Shown: positions 1 to 4,632 of the stretch, piece after piece
Position numbering within the stretch: the stretch's first letter is position 1
Layout: each line of letters begins with the position of its first letter
NCBI GenBank assembly: GCA_905371865.1
Contig: CAJPNA010000049.1
Location: 1 to 8,726 of the forward strand
Reading direction: 5' to 3'
DNA: 8,726 bases
Origin: an uncultured Carnobacterium sp.
GTDB taxonomy: Bacteria > Bacillota > Bacilli > Lactobacillales > Aerococcaceae
Notes under the pieces: generated by a model
Database searches by the model: none
Seen by the model: only the letters and a program-made list of their open reading frames with translations
Told to the model about the DNA's origin: nothing
Position numbers and translations under genes: made by a program

Positions 1-38
1 TTTATCCTCAAAAGGCGATTATGGTACTGTATAAAACA

Positions 39-431
39 TTAAAAAGAGAATTCGCGAGTACTACGACCTTCTTTTCCTGCTTCTTTCCAAAGGGCAGGGA
101 TGGTACCGACAATACATCCGATGAAGAACCAAAGAATAATTGTTTCAAAGTTTCCTAATAAATAGCTGACTCCAAATGAAAGTACGACAATCCCTGCAAG
201 AGCTCCGATACCAACTGGCAAGAAGAAGAGAAAGTTCTTTTTGAAATCTTTTGTGACATTGGCAAGGAAACTAATCATGCGTTCATATAATCCGAAGATA
301 GCCGCAAGCGCACCTCCACTAACGCCAGGAAGAATAAATCCTGAACCGATGAACATTCCTTTGAAGAATCGTAAAAACCAGTCATTTTTCTTTTGTTTAT
401 CTAATTGATGTTGCGTAGATCTTTGTTCCAT
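39..431 (-). pseudogene. DUF368 family membrane protein (undecaprenyl-phosphate translocase family), C-terminally truncated
   Basis: The 130-residue product matches the N-terminal half of DUF368 proteins, multi-pass membrane proteins of about 270-300 residues. Members of this family (PopT type) have been shown to return undecaprenyl phosphate across the membrane for reuse in wall synthesis. Visible here are a charged cytoplasmic N-terminus (1-20), the conserved G-x-PGVSGG loop at about residues 31-40, hydrophobic segments at about 67-92 and 96-112, and the family-like LWKEAGKEGR turn at 114-123. The protein then ends at REFSF-stop, where another membrane segment is expected. Neither other frame stays open in the remaining 38 bases, so a single indel would not restore it. 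The start at 431 is preferred over an upstream in-frame ATG at 473 because GGAGGT lies 3 nt before it. It could be a decayed gene, a short expressed form, or an assembly error near the sequence end. The family call is good; the pseudogene status is inferred. Confidence 0.7.
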
Positions 432-461
432 AATACCTCCAAAAAAATTACTATGTCTTCT

Positions 462-489
462 ATTATACTGCAATTTGATGGATGAGCAA
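462..489 (-). promoter_or_regulatory. Candidate sigma-A promoter for the DUF368 gene
   Basis: On the minus strand a perfect TATAAT (467-462) is preceded, after a 16-bp spacer, by TTGCTC (489-484), a weak -35. Transcription would start near 455, giving a leader of roughly 24 nt before the ATG at 431. The -10 is strong and the -35 is poor. Confidence 0.45.
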
Positions 490-525
490 GTATTGTTAAG
501 CTTCTTTTAGAAAACTTACCATTCA

Positions 526-554
526 TTGCGCAGGTATTTATTTTTTGTTATACT
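526..554 (+). promoter_or_regulatory. Candidate sigma-A promoter for degV
   Basis: TTGCGC (526-531), a 17-bp spacer and TATACT (549-554) with an upstream TG at 546-547 form an extended -10 promoter. The start point would be near 561, giving a leader of about 65 nt. It is divergent from the DUF368 promoter, and the two -35 elements are about 37 bp apart. Confidence 0.55.
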
Positions 555-612
555 TGAATGTAGGAGTTTTGAAGTTTTTTTGACTTTAAAGTTCACTTAA
601 TTTCAAATGTGA

Positions 613-618
613 AAGGAG
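613..618 (+). promoter_or_regulatory. Ribosome binding site of degV
   Basis: AAGGAG lies 8 nt before the ATG at 627 and fixes that start. Confidence 0.7.
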
Positions 619-626
619 TTGGATAG

Positions 627-1496
627 ATGAAAATTGCTGTCGTTACAGATAGTACAGCTTATTTAACGAAAGAAGAATTGGCCGTGCTAAATGTATATGT
701 GATGCCGTTGTCTGTTATTTTTGGACAAGAGACGTATCGTGAAGATATAGATATTTCATCTGAAGAATTTTATACAAAAGTAAAATCTTCTTCAATCTTT
801 CCAACGAGTACACAACCACCTGTAGGAGAAACTTACGAATTATTCCGCGAACTTGCAAAAGATTATGATGCTATTATTCCTATTACTATTTCTAGCGGAA
901 TTAGTGGGACATATCAAACTTGTGTGGCTGTGGCCGATGACATGAAAGATGAAGTGCCGATTTATCCAATTGATTCAGGGATTAGTTGTGCGCCTCAAGC
1001 AAGAGCTGTAAAATTAGCAGCGGTAATGGCAAAATCTGGAGAGTATTCTCCTTCAGAAATTGTAGAAACTGTTCAACGATTAATTGATCGTACGACAGCC
1101 TACTTTATCGTTGATGATTTAAGCAATTTACAACGCGGTGGCCGTTTATCTGCAGGGGCTGCATTAGTGGGCTCTATGTTGAAAATCAAGCCAATCTTGA
1201 CATTTGTCGATAAAAAAATTGTTCCTTTCGAGAAAATTCGTACACAACAAAAAGCGATGAAACGAATTGAGCAATTATTTGCAGATGAAACAGGAACGAT
1301 GGATGGAGATGGCTATGAATTAGTCATTATTCATGCCAATGCACCAGAAGCTGGTGAAGCTTGGAGACAAAAAATGCAAGAACAATATCCTAAATTACGA
1401 ACATCTTTGGCCTATTTTGGTCCAGTTGTTGGAACTCACCTTGGTGAAGGGGCTTTAGGCTTCTCTTGGGATATCGTACAAGAAAAAAATTTATAA
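627..1496 (+). CDS. degV: DegV family fatty-acid-binding protein (FakB-like)
   Basis: A complete 289-residue DegV-fold protein, about the usual 280. DegV/FakB proteins bind a single fatty acid and present it to the kinase FakA for phosphorylation, feeding exogenous fatty acids into phospholipid synthesis; they are cytosolic. Family landmarks are all present: the N-terminal VVTDSTAYL (5-13), STQPPVGE (61-68, the TSQPS-type loop), ITISSGISGTYQ (86-97) carrying the Ser-rich carboxylate-binding loop, LSNLQRGGRLS (165-175) followed by LKIKPIL (185-191), and a C-terminal VVGTHLGEGALG (267-278) with the conserved His at 271. There is no signal peptide or membrane segment. The gene has its own promoter and terminator and so looks monocistronic. 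Which fatty acid is preferred cannot be told from sequence, and no fakA is visible here, which is usual because FakB genes are often scattered. The family call is very secure; fatty-acid binding is inferred from the family. Confidence 0.92.
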   Translation: MKIAVVTDSTAYLTKEELAVLNVYVMPLSVIFGQETYREDIDISSEEFYTKVKSSSIFPTSTQPPVGETYELFRELAKDYDAIIPITISSGISGTYQTCVAVADDMKDEVPIYPIDSGISCAPQARAVKLAAVMAKSGEYSPSEIVETVQRLIDRTTAYFIVDDLSNLQRGGRLSAGAALVGSMLKIKPILTFVDKKIVPFEKIRTQQKAMKRIEQLFADETGTMDGDGYELVIIHANAPEAGEAWRQKMQEQYPKLRTSLAYFGPVVGTHLGEGALGFSWDIVQEKNL

Positions 1497-1509
1497 GATA
1501 ATATTTAGA

Positions 1510-1537
1510 GGGAGCAGGAGATTCTGCTTCCTTTTTT
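1510..1537 (+). terminator. Rho-independent terminator after degV
   Basis: GGGAGCAG (1510-1517) pairs with CTGCTTCC (1524-1531) over 8 bp with one G-U, closing a GAGATT loop. A run of six T follows at 1532-1537. It begins 14 nt after the degV stop and ends 25 nt before the coiA start. Confidence 0.85.
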
Positions 1538-1550
1538 CGTATCTGTTGTT

Positions 1551-1558
1551 GAGGTGAT
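1551..1558 (+). promoter_or_regulatory. Ribosome binding site of coiA, decides start
   Basis: GAGGTGAT (1551-1558) is an unbroken match to the 3' end of 16S rRNA. It favours the ATG at 1563. The in-frame GTG at 1554 and ATG at 1557 lie inside this site and cannot be served by it. Confidence 0.75.
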
Positions 1559-1562
1559 GGGA

Positions 1563-2660
1563 ATGAATATTGTTCGAACGAAATCAGGAGATTTAGTCCA
1601 TGCAACCCAAATAAAAGAGGATGAGGTTTGCTTTTGTCCAGAGTGTGGGGAAGAAGTGATGAAGAAGGTTTCTAGAAATGGGGTCGTGTTCTTTGCGCAT
1701 ATTCCAAAGAAACACAGGCAGGAGGAAACTCAGGCACATCAAGAAGGAAAGCATCTATTGCTAGAAAGTCTGAAGAGTCATGACTTTCATGCTGAGTTAG
1801 AGCCGTATGTGTCGTCTATTGAACAGATTCCGGATATCGTCGTCACAGAAGGCAAGAATGCTTGGTGCATCGAGTATCAATGTAGCGTAATTTCTCCTGA
1901 GGATATCGTAGAGCGGACGAAACATTTAGGTGACATTGGAATGCCTGTCCACTGGATTTTAGGAGAGAATTATGAAAGCCAGCATAAATTGACAGATACC
2001 TTTTGTTATTTAATGAAATATCATCCTCAATTAGGGAATTATTTAATTTTCTTTGTGAAGGGGGAGATGATTTTTCATACGCGAATTAAGATGAAACCTC
2101 GATCTCAGCAGATGACGTATCAAATAGTACGGGTACCGCTCTTAACGTTCTCGTGGAAAAAATGGAAGAAGCTTGTCGAAGATTCTGTTCCTGTAAAAGC
2201 ACGCTTAAAACCGAATAGAGAGATGAAATGGACGTCAAGGGATACAATGCTTTTTAAGAAATTAGCGTCTCCACTCACGAGGGCATTTCTCGTAAAGTTA
2301 TACCGATGCCGTCAAACCATAGAAGACCTTCCAAATTCTTTCTTAACGTTCCCAATTTATACGGAGACGTTTAAGGTGCCTAATCTTGTGTGGAAGGGGC
2401 ATGCATGGATACTGTTGGAACAAATGGCTTTTGGTGGGGATGTTGAAATGATGGATTTTATGGAAAGAGTGAAAGAAGTCTGGCGACCATTCTTGCGTCC
2501 AGTCTCGAATCCAGAAAGTCAGATGGAGGCTTGCATTTGGGAGTTCATAGACGAGCTATTGGCTGATAAAAAAATAAAAATAGCTTATCCAAAATCAAAA
2601 ATGAACCGTTTGCAAAACAATGGTAATTTTGGTAAAATACTCATGAGTATAGAAGGATGA
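1563..2660 (+). CDS. coiA: Competence protein CoiA-like, nuclease-like
   Basis: This 365-residue protein has the layout of CoiA, a competence-associated protein required for efficient transformation in streptococci and thought to act on DNA after uptake. An N-terminal zinc-ribbon-like motif has Cys25 and Cys28 (CPEC; Cys23 is adjacent) followed by FFAH (43-46). Then come a His/Lys-rich helix (AHQEGKHLLLESL, 58-70) and a restriction-endonuclease-like core with PD (90-91) and the conserved IEYQCS (103-108), i.e. a D...E-x-Q arrangement resembling a PD-(D/E)xK active site. Trp131 in WILG is also typical. The rest (about 145-365) is the variable CoiA C-terminal region. The length resembles Bacillus-type members. 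No second T-rich run or clear sigma-A promoter fits between the degV terminator and this start. No pepF follows, although that pairing is common. Nuclease activity is inferred from the motifs. No terminator is seen directly after the gene. Confidence 0.85.
   Translation: MNIVRTKSGDLVHATQIKEDEVCFCPECGEEVMKKVSRNGVVFFAHIPKKHRQEETQAHQEGKHLLLESLKSHDFHAELEPYVSSIEQIPDIVVTEGKNAWCIEYQCSVISPEDIVERTKHLGDIGMPVHWILGENYESQHKLTDTFCYLMKYHPQLGNYLIFFVKGEMIFHTRIKMKPRSQQMTYQIVRVPLLTFSWKKWKKLVEDSVPVKARLKPNREMKWTSRDTMLFKKLASPLTRAFLVKLYRCRQTIEDLPNSFLTFPIYTETFKVPNLVWKGHAWILLEQMAFGGDVEMMDFMERVKEVWRPFLRPVSNPESQMEACIWEFIDELLADKKIKIAYPKSKMNRLQNNGNFGKILMSIEG
2610..2638 (+). promoter_or_regulatory. Candidate promoter for the udp-deoC operon, inside the coiA 3' end
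   Basis: TTGCAA (2610-2615), a 17-bp spacer and TAAAAT (2633-2638) with TG at 2630-2631 make an extended -10 promoter. Transcription would start near 2645, within a perfect 14-bp palindrome, and give a leader of about 220 nt. A weaker alternative lies downstream: TTTGCA (2722-2727), 16 bp, CATAAT (2744-2749). Confidence 0.45.
2637..2650. promoter_or_regulatory. Perfect 14-bp palindrome, possible operator
   Basis: ATACTCATGAGTAT is a perfect inverted repeat without spacer. It starts at the -10 of the candidate udp promoter and covers the predicted start point, a usual repressor position. It also encodes the last codons of coiA. I do not recognise the regulator; a nucleoside-responsive repressor would be a guess. 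Confidence 0.35.
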
Positions 2661-2753
2661 AGAGGCAAATAGAGATAATTATGGTAACTGTATATCCAAT
2701 TGTTTAATCCTTTCAACTATATTTGCAAAAAGGCATCTATAGGCATAATTATT

Positions 2754-2826
2754 TGATGAAGATTTGTCATCATCCTCCTATCTGGGGCTATGGAAAAACC
2801 ATGGCCCCTTCCTAGTTTGCTAGGGA
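2754..2826 (+). promoter_or_regulatory. Three tandem hairpins in the udp leader
   Basis: Hairpin 1: TGATGA (2754-2759) with TCATCA (2767-2772), 7-nt loop. Hairpin 2: GGGGCTATGG (2784-2793) with CCATGGCCCC (2799-2808), ten pairs with one G-U around an A5 loop. Hairpin 3: TTCCTAG (2809-2815) with CTAGGGA (2820-2826), TTTG loop, one G-U. A farther pairing of GCAAATA (2665-2671) with TATTTGC (2720-2726) is possible. CCTTCCT (2807-2813), at the junction of hairpins 2 and 3, is complementary to AGGAAGG (2853-2859), the Shine-Dalgarno of udp. No strong T-run follows hairpin 2, so translational control is more likely than termination. I recognise no known riboswitch class. Confidence 0.45.
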
Positions 2827-2852
2827 ATATTGAGGCACATAGGGTGCGGGGA

Positions 2853-2859
2853 AGGAAGG
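2853..2859 (+). promoter_or_regulatory. Ribosome binding site of udp, decides start
   Basis: AGGAAGG lies 5 nt before the ATG at 2865. It supports that start over the upstream in-frame ATG at 2790, which sits inside a hairpin stem. Confidence 0.7.
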
Positions 2860-2864
2860 TATTC

Positions 2865-3638
2865 ATGAAATATTCAGAAGAGGGATTACAATATCATATC
2901 CATACACGTAAAGGGGATGTAGGTCGCTATGTGATTTTACCAGGGGATCCAAAACGCTGTGCTAAAATTGCGGAACACTTTGAGAATGCGCAGTTAGTAG
3001 CCGATAACCGCGAATATGTTACGTATACAGGATACTTAGACGGAGAAAAAGTAAGTGTGACATCAACAGGGATTGGTGGACCGTCAGCTGCAATTGCGCT
3101 TGAAGAATTAGTACGAAGTGGTGCAGATACATTTGTCCGTGTTGGAACATGTGGAGGAATTGATATCGACGTTAAAGGTGGCGATATCGTAATTGCGACA
3201 GGTGCGATTCGTACAGAAGGGACAACACGCGAGTATGCTCCGATTGAATTTCCAGCCATTGCGAACTACGATGTCGTAACAGCGCTAATTAATGCGGGTA
3301 AAGGCTTAGGATACACAACACATGCAGGGGTTGTGCAATGTAAAGATTCATTCTACGGACAACATGAACCACAAGTGATGCCGGTCAGCTATGACTTACA
3401 AAACAAGTGGGAAGCTTGGAAACGTCTTGGCGTGAAGGCTTCTGAAATGGAATCAGCAGCGTTATTCGTTGTGGCGAGCCACTTAGGCGTTCGCGTAGGA
3501 TCTACTTTCTTAGTAGTGGGAAACCAAGAACGTGAAGCAGCTGGCTTATCAAACCCAATCGTTCACGATACAGAAGCAGCTATTAAAGTAGCAGTTGAAG
3601 CACTTCGTAATATAATTAAAGAAGACCGTGCAAAATAA
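2865..3638 (+). CDS. udp: Uridine phosphorylase
   Basis: A 257-residue nucleoside phosphorylase of the NP-I family. It cleaves uridine (often deoxyuridine too) with phosphate to uracil and (deoxy)ribose-1-phosphate (EC 2.4.2.3) in the cytosol. Visible active-site elements are His11, GDP (27-29), Arg31 and Arg49 for phosphate, the STGIGGPS loop (67-74), RVGTCGG (92-98) with Arg92 and Thr95, DSFYGQ (161-166) with the base-binding Gln166, and EMES (194-197) with Glu196 for ribose. These align with the E. coli Udp residues by motif. The Arg that follows the base-binding Gln in E. coli (Q-x-R) is not present here (QHEPQVMP), as may be normal for the Gram-positive branch. I chose the ATG at 2865 because the family begins here and an SD precedes it; extending to 2790 would add 25 unconserved residues. 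It is followed after 14 bp by deoC, making a salvage operon. Uridine rather than purine preference is inferred from overall similarity. Confidence 0.9.
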   Translation: MKYSEEGLQYHIHTRKGDVGRYVILPGDPKRCAKIAEHFENAQLVADNREYVTYTGYLDGEKVSVTSTGIGGPSAAIALEELVRSGADTFVRVGTCGGIDIDVKGGDIVIATGAIRTEGTTREYAPIEFPAIANYDVVTALINAGKGLGYTTHAGVVQCKDSFYGQHEPQVMPVSYDLQNKWEAWKRLGVKASEMESAALFVVASHLGVRVGSTFLVVGNQEREAAGLSNPIVHDTEAAIKVAVEALRNIIKEDRAK

Positions 3639-3642
3639 GAAA

Positions 3643-3647
3643 GAGGG
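3643..3647 (+). promoter_or_regulatory. Ribosome binding site of deoC
   Basis: GAGGG lies 5 nt before the ATG at 3653, within the 14-bp gap after udp. Confidence 0.6.
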
Positions 3648-3652
3648 ATTAT

Positions 3653-4324
3653 ATGGAAATCAAAGAAATCTTGAAAACAGTTGATCATACATTACTATTG
3701 CCCGCATCTACTTGGAGTGAAATCAAAGAGATTTTAGATGATGCGATGAAATACGAAACTGCTTCAGCATGTATTCCAGCTTCTTTTGTCAAATGTGCGA
3801 GCGAATATGTGAATGGAAAATTAGCTATCTGTACCGTTATCGGATTCCCGAACGGTTATAGCACAACAGCAACCAAAGTTTTTGAGACAAAAGATGCTAT
3901 CGAAAACGGAGCTAGCGAAATTGATATGGTCATCAATATTGGAGACGTGAAAGATGGACATTTTGATGTTGTGGAAGATGAAATTCGTCAAATTCATGAA
4001 GCATGTAGCGGTCATATCTTAAAAGTCATTATTGAAACAGCACTTCTTACAGAAGAAGAAATCATCAAAATGTGCAAAGTCGTAACAAAAGCGGGTGCGG
4101 AATTTATTAAAACTTCAACAGGATTCTCAACGGCGGGTGCGACATTTGAGCATGTAGCATTAATGAAGAAACATGTTGGTGAAGGCGTTCTTGTGAAGGC
4201 TGCTGGAGGAATTTCTAGCATTGAAGATGCAGAAAAATTCATCGAATTAGGAGCAAGTCGTCTTGGAACAAGTCGGATTGTGAAAATCGTGAAGAATCAA
4301 TCGGTCGAAGAGGGGACTTATTAG
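3653..4324 (+). CDS. deoC: Deoxyribose-phosphate aldolase
   Basis: A complete 223-residue class I aldolase of TIM-barrel fold (EC 4.1.2.4), the usual length for Gram-positive DeoC. It splits 2-deoxy-D-ribose-5-phosphate into acetaldehyde and glyceraldehyde-3-phosphate, so deoxynucleosides can serve as a carbon source. The Schiff-base lysine is Lys153 in FIKTSTGF (151-158). The proton-relay residues are Asp91 in EIDMV and Lys182 in VKAAGG (181-186). The N-terminal VDHTLL (10-15) and the GFPNG loop (64-68) are also typical. The gene lies 14 bp after udp, with its own SD, and a terminator follows 28 nt after its stop, so the two genes almost certainly share a transcript. The phosphopentomutase and cytidine deaminase that often accompany them are absent from this window. 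The identification is secure. Confidence 0.95.
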   Translation: MEIKEILKTVDHTLLLPASTWSEIKEILDDAMKYETASACIPASFVKCASEYVNGKLAICTVIGFPNGYSTTATKVFETKDAIENGASEIDMVINIGDVKDGHFDVVEDEIRQIHEACSGHILKVIIETALLTEEEIIKMCKVVTKAGAEFIKTSTGFSTAGATFEHVALMKKHVGEGVLVKAAGGISSIEDAEKFIELGASRLGTSRIVKIVKNQSVEEGTY

Positions 4325-4352
4325 TCCGAAAAAACCAGATAAAATCTAACTT

Positions 4353-4390
4353 TCCCAAGTGTCGTCAACCTTGACGAGGCTTGGGATTTT
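4353..4390 (+). terminator. Rho-independent terminator after deoC, overlapping the rpoB promoter
   Basis: TCCCAAG (4353-4359) pairs with CTTGGGA (4380-4386), and inside it TCGTCAA (4362-4368) pairs with TTGACGA (4371-4377). The two helices are separated by one T-G wobble and a G-G mismatch. TTTT (4387-4390) follows, then GTGTAT, so the T-run is short. The inner right arm contains the -35 box of the promoter for rpoB. Confidence 0.75.
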
Positions 4391-4399
4391 GTGTATAAT
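4371..4399 (+). promoter_or_regulatory. Promoter of the rpoB-rpoC operon
   Basis: TTGACG (4371-4376), exactly 17 bp, then TATAAT (4394-4399): only one mismatch to the sigma-A consensus, the best promoter in the window. The predicted start is near 4406, giving a leader of about 227 nt before the rpoB TTG. The -35 and most of the spacer lie in the deoC terminator. Confidence 0.8.
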
Positions 4400-4447
4400 A
4401 ATATAACGCAATAAGTGTGGATTTTAATCGGTGTGAGGGTTGAAATA

Positions 4448-4477
4448 TTGTCCAATTCCTTACAAGTAAAGGCTTAA
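4448..4477 (+). CDS. Possible 9-codon leader peptide upstream of rpoB
   Basis: A TTG at 4448 opens a 9-codon frame (MSNSLQVKA, stop TAA 4475-4477), preceded by GAGGG (4435-4439) at 8 nt. An in-frame GTG at 4433 has no SD. The stop codon is 2 nt before the left arm of the intrinsic terminator at 4480, so a ribosome at the stop would cover that arm. So small an ORF can occur by chance. There is no obvious run of one regulatory amino acid. Its function, if any, is inferred purely from position. Confidence 0.25.
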   Translation: MSNSLQVKA

Positions 4478-4479
4478 AA

Positions 4480-4535
4480 CAAAAGAATTTGCATTTTTCA
4501 CAAATGACCGCAAACAATTCTTTTGGTTTTTTTTT
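4480..4535 (+). terminator. Intrinsic terminator (attenuator) in the rpoB leader
   Basis: CAAAAGAATT (4480-4489) pairs perfectly with AATTCTTTTG (4516-4525) over 10 bp. TGC (4490-4492) with GCA (4510-4512) can extend the stem past a bulge. A run of nine T follows at 4527-4535 after one G. Because it lies about 75 nt after the predicted rpoB start point and 97 nt before the gene, it would end a leader RNA of about 130 nt unless read through. A CAATTC copy at 4453-4458 could pair with GAATT (4485-4489) of the left arm and act as a weak antiterminator. Confidence 0.75.
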
Positions 4536-4577
4536 GTTTAAAAATCGACCGAAATCTTCATTTGTTACGAACTTTTA

Positions 4578-4605
4578 ATAAATGTCATCATATTGTAACA
4601 TTTAT
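4578..4605 (+). repeat. AT-rich inverted repeat before the rpoB ribosome binding site
   Basis: ATAAATGT (4578-4585) and ACATTTAT (4598-4605) form an 8-bp perfect stem with a 12-nt loop, 15 nt before the SD. It may be an mRNA hairpin or a protein site. I see no second convincing sigma-A promoter between 4536 and 4620. Confidence 0.35.
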
Positions 4606-4620
4606 CAATACTAATTATTA

Positions 4621-4626
4621 GGGGTG
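4621..4626 (+). promoter_or_regulatory. Ribosome binding site of rpoB, decides start
   Basis: GGGGTG at 4621-4626 lies 6 nt before the TTG at 4633. It argues for that start rather than the in-frame GTG at 4624, which overlaps the site itself. Confidence 0.65.
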
Positions 4627-4632
4627 GAAGAG

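Noticed and set aside
432..473. ATG at 473 as start of the DUF368 protein
   Set aside because: It would translate through the GGAGGT site before 431 and through the -10 box at 467-462; the extra residues are not family-like.
1534..1541. ComX-box-like TACGAAAA on the minus strand
   Set aside because: It matches 7 of 8 bases of the streptococcal box but points away from coiA, and no gene follows on that strand. It is part of the terminator T-run.
1390..1605. 71-codon minus-strand ORF across the degV-coiA junction
   Set aside because: It covers the degV end, the terminator and the coiA start; it has no SD and no recognisable motif.
2784..2813. Hairpin 2 as a terminator of coiA
   Set aside because: The stem is strong, but it is followed by TTCCTAGTTT rather than a T-run, so intrinsic termination is unlikely. 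It is better read as leader structure.
2790..2864. Upstream ATG extending Udp by 25 residues
   Set aside because: The extension is unlike the family N-terminus and has no good SD. Its ATG is inside the stem of the GC-rich hairpin, while ATG 2865 has AGGAAGG 5 nt upstream.
2927..3259. 110-codon minus-strand ORF inside udp
   Set aside because: It lies antisense to a well-conserved gene, has no SD or family resemblance, and is explained as a shadow of udp.
4624..4632. GTG start for rpoB
   Set aside because: The GTG overlaps the likely SD (4621-4626). The TTG at 4633 gives the conserved AHHDVKYGRH N-terminus at proper spacing.
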